From: Lactuca virosa | Taxonomy: Eukaryota; Streptophyta; Magnoliopsida; Asterales; Asteraceae | NCBI GenBank assembly: GCA_928212115.1 | Contig: CAKMRJ010003334.1 | Span: forward strand, 104,750,843-104,814,842 | Length of the DNA stretch: 64,000 nucleotides | Direction: 5' to 3' | Shown: positions 12,666-23,388 of the stretch, piece after piece | How positions within the stretch are numbered: position 1 is the first letter of the stretch | How the letters are laid out: the number at the start of each line of letters is the position of its first letter | Position numbers and translations under genes: made by a program | Notes under the pieces: model-generated | Database searches by the model: none | What the model saw: the letters and a program-made list of their open reading frames with translations, nothing else | Told to the model about the DNA's origin: nothing

Positions 12666-13975
12666 TGTAACACCCGTTCGTAGAAGGTTCATTCCTAACC
12701 CTTAATTCTTTAAAGTTTTTCATTCCTAGTCCGTACGTTGTGTATACTCGGGGTGTACACATTGCATACTCATGCATGAGGAACACGAGTTCGCACGCGT
12801 ACATCGGGCGTACTCAACATGTACGCAGGGCGTACGCTGTTCAGACCAAAACCCTAGTTTTGAGGGTTTTAACCTCATCAGCCTCCTCCAAAAAATCGTC
12901 CCTCTAGCTAACCCTAATCGTGGAGAGTGCACCTTGTGCTCATTTGTGTGTTTTGGTGGTATTCTTAAAGAAGAAGAAGAAGAAGAAGGTGGTGGAAATA
13001 CTTTGGAGCTTGGAAGAAGTTTGGATATGGGATTCTCACCTTGCTAGCAACCTTCAGAAGGTAAAAAGCTCCTAACTTGATCATCTTTTCTTATAGATAT
13101 ATTTATTCCTTTATTTATGGTATTTTTGGTCCCAACGTTGGTGATTCTTGAGCATGTCATGCTCTTAACCAAATAAGCCGTCCTTTCAGACCCATTGAGG
13201 GGTCTTGAGTCATAAAAATGAGATCATGATGTTTAGTTCTTCCCCATGCATGCTCTAGAATGTCTTTAGGGATTAAGAAGTTAGGATTGTTGGTATTAAG
13301 CACTTAATGGTCATGCAAAGTCATAAAGTTGGAAACTTTATGACTCTCAGGGGTAATTTGGCCTTGGATCTAGAATTGGAACGTTAGAGCTTAATACATT
13401 AAGCTCTTATTATGGAAAAAGAGATATCAGTGTGTATGTTGTGCGTAGTTCTGTGTACGCCGTGCATACGGGGTCAAAGACCCGATCCCGGTCAAGTCTC
13501 GTGTATACCCAGCGTACAAGCTGAGTACGCCCTGCGTACTCAACTGAGTTGACTCGTTGACTTTGACCTTTGACCAGAATTTTGACCAAGTTTGATCTAG
13601 GGGTATTTTGGTTATTTTGAGATGTTAATTAAGATTAGGTCATTGGTATTGGTTAGGTGATAATTGAGCCAGTTTTCGGAGTCGTTCATGGCGTTGTTCA
13701 TTTCCTATTCTCGTCGGATAGTGAGGTGAGTTCTTCCTCATTATACTTGGGGGTCGAAGGCACCAATGCCGACCCGATAAATTAGGTATCCTGGTTTCAA
13801 GGATATTGATATGCTATAGTGACCTGTTAGATCTGTATGATTAACTGCATTAGATGTTAGATTTGTATGAAGGTTCGACTCATTTAACTGCTTAAATATG
13901 TTTGAGTATTGCTTAAGGTTGAGTCCATGTATCGAGTTAGACTAAATCTCGACATGTGTTGCTTTTGGCTTCAGT
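12666..13975 (+). repeat. 3' LTR of the decayed gypsy element, truncated
   Basis: Starts TGTAACACCCG after the PPT. Contains several GTACGC..GCGTAC-type repeats (12730-12840 and 13440-13550) and an AAACCCTAGTTTTGAGG stretch. It shares blocks with the LTR at 15665-16918, such as TAGTGAGGTGAG near 13718. No LTR end (expected near TTACA) is seen before sequence switches to copia gag near 13975, so the distal end is lost. The open frame at 13909-14196 spans this junction and is not a gene. Confidence 0.65.
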
Positions 13976-14910
13976 TTTTTTGGTTTTCATTGGTCTCTTG
14001 GTTGCTTTTGGTTGAAAAAATACCACCATTATGGGTAGCCAATCTTTTCAAAATGCCCATCTATGGTATGCCCATTCTTTCTACAGTATTTGCATTTGGA
14101 ACCTTCATAAATGTTAAGTCATTTTTCAAAATTTGTTTTGTCAGGTGCTTGGTTACATATCCGATAAGCAGCAACGTCGACAACGGTTCTTCTTGAAGTG
14201 GATATACTTTGTTTTTGTTCGTCTTCTACTACAAGTTGGTACGTGGTTCTAAGACTTTGCATTGGTTTGGTGCCCAAGATTTGGGTTTTAACGGTTCCAC
14301 CAACTTCATCAAGTCCCGTGAGCAATTCATAGACACACTCCCTTTTTCTCTTGACTCGATGAGTCGTTTTTCAAGATCACACGTGCACTTTCCACAAGTG
14401 CACCTTTGAATTGGTGAAACTGTGTGGATTTTGTCCTAGATGGCTCTCAACTTAGTAAAATAAGTTGATATGGTGACATTATCTTGTCTCAGCATCGTCT
14501 GTGCTCGTTTTAGTTTGTAAGCACGAGGCACGCTTTCTTTTACAAACCATTCTTCAAGATCTTCCCAAACTTCTTGGGATGTATTAGCATATTTAACACT
14601 ATTTTTGTATATCCTTCTCCATTACAACCATCATCCACCCCCGTATTAGGGCATAATAATGTTCCCATGCCTTGAATTCCAAGCCATTTTTCGTTGGTTT
14701 AATGGGGGTTCCATCAATGAAACCCAAATTGTTTTTTACCAATATAAAGTCCTTCGTCTCCCTTGACCAGTCGACATAGTTGTTGTCGTTGAGGATTTCA
14801 TTGATGTGGATTTATCGAGGATATTTGGTAGGATAGATGTAAAAGGGTGAGTTGGGATCCAACGATGGGTTTTTGCTAGAGGAGCTGATGTCGGGTGTTT
14901 CACCTCTCAT
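13976..14910 (-). pseudogene. Copia-type gag, decayed and truncated
   Basis: Read on the minus strand from an ATG at 14908-14910, the translation has the copia N-terminal layout: a Ser-rich start, then PSLDPNSPFYIYPTKYP, a NYVDWSRE block, LGFIDGTPIKP, a YANTSQEVWEDL block, then CTCGKCTCDLEKRL, VYEFLTGLDEV and TYQLVVEDEQKQS. These are hallmarks of plant copia Gag (UBN2/retrotransposon gag families). In-frame stops occur after TKYPR, after KDIQK and after KLRAI. Protease, integrase, RT and the 3' LTR are absent: the copy ends near 13976 at the gypsy LTR. Confidence 0.8.
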
Positions 14911-14935
14911 GGTTGTTTAGCAGGAAAGGTATCAT

Positions 14936-14947
14936 GCTCTGATACCA
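14936..14947 (-). other. Primer binding site of the truncated copia element
   Basis: The minus strand reads TGGTATCAGAGC, complementary to initiator-Met tRNA, between the gag ATG and the LTR. Confidence 0.8.
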
Positions 14948-15244
14948 TATAGAAATCAGATATATGGTTTGAAAGAGTTTTTATTATTGATTAAAAATAC
15001 AAGCTAACCCGTATAGGGTATTTATACAAGATATAAAAGAAACCTAAATAAAATTGGAAACAACCAATTATTTAAAAACAAGATAGCTATTAGAATTGGT
15101 ATGGAAATCGGATAATTGTCATAGGAAATATCGGATTCCCTAATGGATCCAAATTATTCTAAAACTTACATGCCACTATATGAAATTTCAAATACTTTTA
15201 AATCTTTTCAAATCCAAATCTTTTGACAAAATCTAGATCCAACA
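14948..15244 (-). repeat. 5' LTR of the truncated copia element, 297 bp
   Basis: On the minus strand it starts TGTTGGATCTAG and ends TTTCTATA directly at the PBS. This gives TG..TA termini rather than TG..CA. The outer boundary is chosen from the TGTTGGATC start, typical of this LTR style; it cannot be confirmed by a second LTR or a target duplication because the other end is missing. Confidence 0.6.
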
Positions 15245-15664
15245 ATTCCAACATTTGAGTAATACACACCCTATTTGACCCATAGATTGTAACATGTTGT
15301 TCAATATCCTCTTGTCTAACATAACACTTGCCTTCGTGGAATTTACCCATTACATACAAATATACCCGAAGTATGTCCACTCATCAGTGAATAAGTTTAA
15401 ATTGTGGCCTTTATACATGATATAAAAAGATTAATTCTAAATTGGGTTATTACGAACAAATATCTAATTAATGATATCAATATTTGCGTATGTTTTAGTG
15501 AATATGTATCACCTGAATCAAAATTTAATCGAATTTCTAAATTTTATATATTCTTTCATAATACTAAGATGAGATATATGATTAATCATTTTGCGACAAT
15601 CAATGGATGATAATATCAACCTGTATGACATCCATGGTCAACTTTATGCAAGACCGTTTTACAT
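15245..15664. other. Intergenic, no gene seen
   Basis: AT-rich spacer between the copia LTR and the next gypsy LTR. The short open frame at 15404-15610 has no recognisable features. Confidence 0.5.
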
Positions 15665-16918
15665 TGTAACATCCATAAAACTCATGAAAATTTAAACTTT
15701 TAAAACAACCCAAAAACCATCATTGTTTACAAATAGTTTTCAAAACAGGTTTAATTATCAGAGTAATCCCAAAATCATGAAACAAAGCATGAAGAGGTGC
15801 ACGATCACGCCTTCGCTTTCCCGCGATCCTCTGAGGTACCTGAAACATACTCCAAAAACTGTAATCCCAAAGCTTAGTGAGTTCCCCCAAAATACCAATA
15901 CACAACAAATATCATAAATATAATAACAACATGCAATGGGTCCACAGATAACATACTGGATTACCCCTGAGCCCACAACATAAGTCTGGCTTGCCTTTGG
16001 CCTACAACTTATGTCTGGCTTGCTCCCCGGCCTGATCAATCCACAGACTGAATACCACTAAGCCCTTAGTACGAGTCTGGCATGCCCTTCCCGGCCCTCA
16101 CCTCGTATCTGGAATGCTCATGAGCCCTCAATATGAGTCTGGCATGACCTCCCCGGCCCTCAGCTCGTATCTGGCTTGCTCCAGGGTTTGTTGGCTACAA
16201 CACGAAGCAATACAACCTCAATCTAACCCATACAATATGTCGACATATAACAGATAATATCATATACATATAAACAAACAATATCACAGGTAGTCCTACA
16301 GATCTACCATACTAGCATATCAAGACTAGCATACATATCTATTCCATACTCAACATATCAACAACATCAAGTTATCAAACACATGGGCCGACCTTGTTGC
16401 CTTAGACCTGAAAGTATAGTGAGGAAACTCACCTCACTACTAAACAGAACTGATAAGGACCAACTCCGAATCTCAGCTCTCTACTAAATGCCTTCTGGAG
16501 CTTCCCAAGAAGGCGATGATCCAAGATCCACAAGCTTGCTTCAACTTATAAGCTCCTTGATGCAACTCCTTATTCCTTAAGCACACAAAGAACACACTTT
16601 TAACTTAAAACACTTTCTCATGGGATTAGGGTTTGCCAAAAACGACTCAAGGGCTTGGAGGCTGAAAAGATGAGGGTAAATGATCCATAAAGGTGCTTAA
16701 ATACCCCACAACCCTAAAAATTAGGGTTTCACTCGTGCATAAGTACGCCCAGCGTACTAGGGCGCGCCCTAGTACGCTTAGCGTACATCACGTGCCCCAA
16801 AATTACCATTTTGCCACTAGGGCTTCTTAGGGCTACTTCATTCCAAACCAAGGACCAAAATGACATAATTTAAAACTAAGGGATGAATTTGAGAATACCT
16901 GAAAACCAGGGTGTTACA
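15665..16918 (-). repeat. LTR (3' in element sense) of a second fragment of the decayed gypsy family, 1254 bp
   Basis: On the plus strand it starts TGTAACATCC and ends GTGTTACA, next to a minus-strand PPT. It contains degenerate repeats of about 60 bp built on TATGAGTCTGGC(A/T)TG..CCCGGCC at 15965-16190, and GTACGCCCAGCGTAC-type motifs near 16745-16790. The family is the same as the LTR at 12666. Confidence 0.7.
15965..16190. repeat. About 60-bp degenerate tandem repeats within the LTR
   Basis: GTCTGGCTTGC or GTCTGGCATG recurs about six times, alternating with CCCCGGCC and CTCGTAT. Such internal arrays are common in plant LTRs; no function is claimed. Confidence 0.6.
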
Positions 16919-16932
16919 ACTCTCCCCCACTT
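16919..16932 (-). other. Polypurine tract of the second gypsy fragment
   Basis: On the minus strand AAGTGGGGGAGAGT lies directly before the LTR; it is nearly identical to the tract at 12650. Confidence 0.65.
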
Positions 16933-17596
16933 AAACTAAACTTCGTCCTCGAAGTTTGCTGTCGCGAACAAATCCGGATAATGCTCCCGCATCTCAGCCT
17001 CCGGCTCCCAGGTCTACTCGGAGCCACTCCGATGCTGCAATCGTACCTTTACCAAAGGTATTTACTTGATACACAAAACCTTTATCTTCATTTCCAAAAT
17101 AGCTACTGGCCTCTCAACATAGTTCAAACGCTCATCAACCTGAATATCATCCAAGGAAACCACTGCATCCTCATCCAATACGCAATTTCGCAATTGCGAA
17201 ACATGGAAAGTGTTGTGAATCTGACTGGGCTCCTCAGGAAGATCCAATCTGTAATCAACCTTGCAAACCCAAGCAATAAACCGAAATGGCCCAATATATC
17301 GGGGACCCAATTTCCCTCTCTTCCTGAAGCGAATCACACCTTTCCAAGGCGAGACTTTCAATAACACCATGTCGCCGACCTGAAACTCCAACTCGGATCG
17401 GCGCCGGTTGGCATAGCTCTTCTGCCGACTCTGAGCAGTCTGCAATCTCTACCTGATCTACTGGATCATCTCCGTCGTCTGAAGGACCACCTCGGTCTGC
17501 CCCATCAGCCTGTGACCAACCTCGCCCCAACAAAACGGGGTACGACATCTCCTCCCATACAAGAGCTCAAAAGGCGGAACACCAATGCTGGAGTGA
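16933..17596 (-). pseudogene. Gypsy pol 3' end: integrase C-terminal and chromodomain-like region, truncated
   Basis: On the minus strand the translation includes SRQKSYANRRRSELEFQVGD, VLLKVSPWKGVIRFRKRGKL, GPRYIGPF and VDERLNYVERPVAIL, the standard gypsy integrase C-terminal segment. It is split over two frames (17445-17062, and 17548 onwards), so it is frameshifted. The homology ends abruptly at about 17596, in the middle of the integrase, and no rest of the element follows. The homologous part of the plus-strand copy is at about 12130-12480. Confidence 0.8.
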
Positions 17597-18104
17597 AATC
17601 AAACCATGATGTGTTTGCTTAAATTGCTGACTAAGAAATCAAACCAAATGATCCCCTGTCTTTCTTTCAACGTTGGCTTTCTGGTGAGGATCTCCTCGCA
17701 CAGAGGAGTTGTATTGTCTATGATGAGAAGCGGTTGGGTGTTTATGAGACTAAAAGTAAGGAAGCGGTGGCATGGATTGTGTTTGGCGGAGATGTGTTCC
17801 GACTGATTGATCAAAATGAAATTATGAGACCACCAATTTAAGTCAGATCGATCAAAATGAAATTATGAGACAACCAATTTGGGATCCGATTGGGTACACC
17901 AGAGTTGGAGAAGATGACAAATAAAGAGATCGACAGGGTGGATGAACCAGAAGTTTAAATTTATCTTTTATTTTGGAGATTTGGTTTATGATGCGGTGAA
18001 CCAATGACATTTTTTTTGTGTAGATTTGTTTTGGAAATAGTTTGACCAAACATTGTGTGTGTTTGTCTGTAGGTCAAAGGTGGGTTTGGGGAAGATGAAG
18101 TTGA

Positions 18105-18142
<38 letters not shown>

Positions 18143-19072
18143 CATCTCTTATTAAATAAGCATTTAGATTTTAAAAAAATGAAAGAAAAACAGAAAATAA
18201 ATGACCAAGGGTATTAAAGTCATTTCAATTTACCGATGGACTAAATCCACAACGAAACTTGCTCAAAAGGACCACGAAGCCAAAAAAGTCGGGATTTGGA
18301 CCAAACCTTAGAAAAAATGCATACCATATGGACCATTTTTGCAGTTTTGTCTTAAAAAATAATTTCTCTTTCTTCCCACGTATACAATCCAATTAAACCC
18401 AATTTTTTACACACATTAGCAACTCAACGCAATCTAAATTTTTTATTAAAAAAACATAAAAGTATATTAATATTGATCTTGTTCTGTAGAGAAATTTATT
18501 TTATGTTATTTTATGTATTTTATTTATTTTTCTAATAAGTATTATTCTTCCTTTTTAATAATAAGATAAATTATTTGTAAAGAAAAGAAATAGAAAGAAG
18601 AATTAGAAAAAGAAAGAGACAAAAGTGATGACCTAGGTCGTGGTAACGAGCCGCTCACACGAAATTTTTGTATTTATTTTAAACATTTTATGGTGATCTT
18701 TGGTGATCGCTCACCCTTAAAGAGTAATCTTAAAATGATATAAAGCCTCTAAAAACCACTCAACCGGACCATCACCATTTTTGTGAATAGTCCGAGCCAA
18801 ATGTACCTTTTTCAATATAACTTCACTATTTTATTATATATACTATTTTTAACACTGTTATAATCACTATTTTATTCTATATATTATTTCTAATGTAAAG
18901 TTTTAGTGTGAGGTTGGAATGAAAATTGCATTATTCTAATGTAAAATTTAGTGTCTGGTTGGAATGAAAATTGCATTTTAATGTTGCAAAGTCGTCATTT
19001 TAATGTTTTTTAATGTTCTGTGATTGGAGTTGGTCTTAGATTGAGTTGCATTTTTTTCTTGAATTATATAAA
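17597..19072. other. Intergenic stretch with a GA microsatellite and an unidentified open segment
   Basis: From 17651 to about 17850 a plus-strand frame without ATG reads on from NDPLSFFQRWLSGEDLL past DVFRLIDQNEIMRPP. It looks protein-like but I do not recognise it; it could be a gene fragment. A 47-bp direct duplication around GATCAAAATGAAATTATGAGAC lies at 17812-17884. A (GA)n tract is at 18103-18142. The rest (18150-19072) is AT-rich intergenic sequence in which I see nothing. Confidence 0.4.
18103..18142. repeat. GA microsatellite
   Basis: Some 20 GA dinucleotides with one TA interruption. Confidence 0.9.
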
Positions 19073-19080
19073 CAATTATC

Positions 19081-19631
19081 CAATGTTTTAAAAACCGGTT
19101 TGAACCGGCCGGTCGAATCGGTTGGACCGGAAATCGCGGAAGAGAGCGGTTCAACTATCACTGGTTTTATGTCTATTTCTGAACCGGATTGAACCGGCCG
19201 ATTTTTACAAAAATCCGGTTGAACTGGTTCAATTAAACCGGTTAAATTGAATAAAAACACATGGAATTGAAACCTTTTGCATAATCAACTTTGGTAGTTT
19301 TTTCATTTATTAAAATTTTTCTGAATAAAAGCACTTGATAAATGTTATGAAGTTTTTTGATGCATTTATATTCATCTAGGACTTTATTTTCTTTTTAATG
19401 CACGTGGATTGAGGTAAAACTTATGGTTATGAGTTATTTTAATGAATTTAGAATCATCCACAAACTTGTTTTTATCTGTATTTTAATGTTTGAACTTGTG
19501 GACATCAAAATTTTGATTTGTGTATGTAGGTATGTTTACGAAAATACGAAAAAAGATGAAAATTATAGAAACCAGTTAATGAGCGGTTGAACCATACCGG
19601 TTCAACTAAAAAACCGGTTTTTAAAACATTG
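19081..19631. mobile_element. hAT-type MITE, 551 bp, with perfect 8-bp target duplication
   Basis: Ends are inverted: CAATGTTTTAAAAACCGGTTT on the left (19081) and its near-perfect complement ending TTTAAAACATTG on the right (19631). The flanks repeat CAATTATC exactly (19073-19080 and 19632-19639). An 8-bp duplication and short TIRs are the mark of hAT elements. The interior has many AACCGGTT-type words near both ends and no coding capacity. The open frames here are by-products. Confidence 0.88.
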
Positions 19632-19639
19632 CAATTATC

Positions 19640-19868
19640 ATAGAAAAAAGATATGAACATAAGTAAAACTAAATTAAACCCAAAAACGAACAAGTTATAT
19701 TGACCTCAAATTGACGCTTCAAATCATGAAATACTCGTTTTACATACAAAAAAGTTTAAAAGTTTCTTATTTAGTTCCTTAAAGATGTTATGTGACTGAT
19801 GGTTTAACAACATATACCAAACTTTTTTCCACATCATCATTATATAAGAATTCTACTATATATTAACA

Positions 19869-19871
<3 letters not shown>
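19640..19871. other. Intergenic, nothing seen
   Basis: AT-rich spacer between the MITE and the TA microsatellite. Confidence 0.5.

Positions 19872-19921
<50 letters not shown>
19872..19921. repeat. TA microsatellite, left flank of the TA-targeting element
   Basis: About 25 TA units, ending where GGTTAGGTTCATGTGAGAC begins. Confidence 0.95.
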
Positions 19922-19923
<2 letters not shown>

Positions 19924-22189
19924 TTAGGTTCATGTGAGACAATAGTATTTTCTGAGACAAGGGGATCAAATCTTGACCACTTATCTTGAATAATCTAAGG
20001 CTAAAATAAAATCAGATTACACAATAAGAAAGCACAAGAAGACGGTGACATTTTTGCAATTAAATGGAACTTCAGGATTAGAATAAGGGTGTGGAGGGGC
20101 AGTAAGGGGATTTTACTGTCTATTTCATTCAGGTCGTAAAACCTTTTTATATCCTCTTCAATCTTCTTCATTCTGATCTGCAAAACCCTAAGTAACCTCG
20201 ATACGAACACCAAAATTCGTCTGATTCAATCTCGATCATCAACATCTTCTACTTCGGTCTGATTCGGAGTTTCAACATTGTTATTTTGATTCTAAAATCG
20301 GATCAAGTTCTCGAGCATCAACATTCCTGAATCAAATGAAATCGAAGCTTAGTTTTACAACAAATGGATCATTCTACAGAATCGGATTCATATTTTGCAT
20401 CAAGAGTTAATCCAGGTGACGTATAATACTATAATTTCTTCTTGATTTTATATTTGTGGATGATTTTGAGTTAAAATATTCTAATTGTCGATTTTATAAT
20501 ATGTATGTGATTATGAGTTGATGTATTCATCTATGAGATTTCTTCTCATTCTGATTCTACTTTGCACCGATCTTCCAAAACCCCCAATAAAACCCTAAAA
20601 ATCGATTTTGATTCACTGTCATTTTGATTTTAAACGTTTTTATTCATATTCTGATCTTGAATCATGTTTCTGCCAATCCTTCAACTGCTACTTCTTGTCA
20701 TGATTCTTAGTTGAGGAAGGATTCTTCTCATCAGGTAATAAAAGATTCAATTGACTCATTTTTGGCTGTTAACAATTTCAATGTTAATAAATCTACAATC
20801 CAAGCTATGTTATTATGCATAAATGAAGTTATTCACAAAATCTGTAGAGATATTATTGGAATTTGAATTATAATTTGATTCAAGATCTTAGTTTGTTTGG
20901 TTTATCTTATTAGTTTCATACTTCTAGTTTCAGTTAGGTGTTTGGTAAATTTAGTGATCGCCCGCTAGGTGTTCGACATAATGCACTCTGTATTGATTTC
21001 ATATTTTCTGCAAGAAAATTGTTATTGAAAATGATAGAATGTTATGCAAACATAACTTGCTTCCTAAATTGATTTTATATGTTATTTTGTTTGAGTAATT
21101 GGATTATCTAGTAAATATTTAGTGCAATGTTGTTTGATAATTTGATATTCTAAGTATTCTAGTTTGATAAGTAATATGGTACTTCTTAATTTGAGTCAGA
21201 TGTTACTTTGTTTGATAAGTTAGATGATCCAATAAAAATATTAGTAAAATAGTCTTTGGTAACTTAATATTCTAGGTATTATGATTTGTAAAGTTAGGTG
21301 TTACTTCATAAATTTGATTTAAGATGTTATTTTATTGATTAACCAGATGTTACTGCTTACTTTGATAAGTCAAAACTAAAATACATTTTCAGAATTTGTT
21401 ATTCTATCCTGACATAATTGAATTCATCTCTTTATGTTTTAGTTTGATAATATTAGATTCAGATTTAGATTCTACATAATGTAGATTCTAAATCATCTCT
21501 TGTAATAGGCTTTAGGAAGTTGTTAAGCAATTTATTCTAATTTTGGAATTACTTTTCTGAAATTTATATTGTAGCTATGGTTAGTGTTTAATGCAGATTC
21601 ACTATAGCTTGGGCTAGAAATGAACTTCTTTATTGTAGTTTCGGTTAAATACTTTTGAAATTATTTACTATAGCTAGGATTAGTGTTTGATACACATTGA
21701 AAGCTAATGAAATTTATTTTGATGTGTTCTTAATGCGATTCTGATGTGTTCTTAATGCGACAGATGGAAATTTATTCTGGAACAGTAAGTGGAAATATGA
21801 AATATTGACTTGGGTAAAGAAGGTTTTATGCAGAATAAGAAGCATACAAAATAGTTATGCTTTGACCAATCAGATTCCAATTCCATAAGAAAGTAACTGA
21901 CGAAGCAAAAGAATAGGGAAAGGTTGATAAGGATGGTCATTAAAAATGATGAGGGAATGGATCGATGTAAGAAACATACTGGAAGGACGTGAATAATTTT
22001 TTTGGAATATTTAAAGTCTTTGATTATGAATGACATGGTAGTGTTTTGTTCGTTTGAATATTGATTATCTTTTTTTAGTTTTGAACAATAGCTATGGTTG
22101 TTTCAATGGCCAGTGAATGTTTCACAGAATAATAGTCATGGTTAAAAAATAGTTATGCTTTGACCAATCTAAAATATCATACTTTTTAT
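19922..22189. other. Left arm of the TA-flanked element, no complete gene
   Basis: After the inverted end, 20090-20340 looks like a plant promoter and 5' leader on the plus strand (CCTTTTTATATCCTC, then CT-rich and ATC-rich text). A possible first exon, 20364-20415, starts ATGGATCATTCTACAG, encodes 17 residues beginning MDHSTESDS, and ends at CCAG|GTGACG. No continuation was found. The rest to 22189 is AT-rich. The minus-strand frame at 21752-22036 has no features of a gene. Confidence 0.35.
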
Positions 22190-23244
22190 GATCAAATGCT
22201 CATTTTTTGTTATAGTTCATGTACAATATTCTAATAGAGTAATGTTATAGGTTTTCTGTACATTTATAATATTCTATTAGAATAATGTTAAATGTTGATT
22301 TTATAGATTTATATGTAATGACCTTTTTACAATAATATTTTAGAATTTATAGATATATGTAATGTTAATAAAACTTACTTACTGTGTATATGAGGAATAT
22401 TCTAATAGAATAATTTTATAGGTTGTATGTTCATGTATAATAATTTTATGAATAATGTTCTATGTTTTTAGAATATTAGAATATTAGAATATTACATATA
22501 TTATATTTTTATGAACACTGAAATATTAGAATATTTCACTAGAGAAAAGTGGTCTCATGGTTTTACGGTCTCAAAAAATTGACATTTCGAACATTCTATT
22601 AGAATAGTGTTAAATTTTGTTGGTTTTTATAGATTTATATGTAATGACCTTTTTTACAAAAAAAATGATATTATAATTTATAGATATATGTAATGTTAAT
22701 AAGACTTATTTACTATGTATATGTAGAATATTCTGATAGCATAATTTTATAGGTTGTATGTTCATGTATAATAATTCTTTTGGAATAATGTTCATGTATA
22801 ATAATTCTTTTGGAGTTTGGAAAATGTGATCAAACAAAACATCTTAACTTGGAGCAAAAAGGAAAGAAATAGAATGACAACTGTTGAATTGATAAAATAT
22901 TTAGAAGTGTTTAATGGTTAATAAATATATATTATCCTTTTTTTTAATTGCAGCTATGTTTTCTATATTTTTGAACAACATAAACAGTTGAATCTTTGGT
23001 AAACAGTAGTTATGGTCTGAAGGTTTAAAGATTGGTGAATGTTTAATAAAATGATATAATGGTTCAAGAACAGTTATGCTATAAATAACACATGAAATTT
23101 GTAGTTAATGTCGTATAATGTTAGTAATATATTTCACATACTAGATAAGCTTAAAATTAAAGTCTGTATGTACAATATTATAGTAAAATAATATTCTATG
23201 TTTGTCATTATAAAAAGGAGATGTATGTTATTCTAATAGAATAA
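22190..23244. repeat. Array of ATTCTA..TAGAAT palindromic repeats, left block
   Basis: The motif TATTCTAATAGAATAATGTTATAGG recurs with variation near 22230, 22270, 22408, 22590, 22728 and 23230. The core ATTCTA/TAGAAT is an inverted repeat. A larger segment is duplicated with a period of about 320 bp (22298-22460 and 22618-22800, both with TTTATAGATTTATATGTAATGACC). The array is interrupted at 23244 by the Helitron and continues at 40841. Confidence 0.7.
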
Positions 23245-23272
23245 CTAGATTATAACCCGCGTTAAACGCGGG
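23245..23272 (-). other. Helitron 3' terminus: hairpin plus CTAG
   Basis: Six G/C pairs (CCCGCG with CGCGGG) plus one T-A pair close a three-base loop. Seven bases separate the hairpin from CTAG. Helitron termini end in CTRR preceded by such a hairpin about 10 bases upstream and insert between A and T. Confidence 0.9.
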
Positions 23273-23388
23273 AGAACGTATAAAAAACATAGAAACGTCT
23301 ACATATATTCCATAATTATTAAAAAAATATATTTATGGGTGTTTCTATTATTGAAATGTGAAAAAGATACAATGAAATCGATAAATAT

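Noticed and set aside
13909..14196. 95-codon plus-strand frame with a hydrophobic stretch
   Set aside because: It spans the gypsy LTR/copia gag junction and is antisense to the copia gag.
22549..22590. Internal GTGGTCTCATGG..GGTCTC words resembling the right inverted end
   Set aside because: No TA tract next to it and the match is short; not enough to call another element end.
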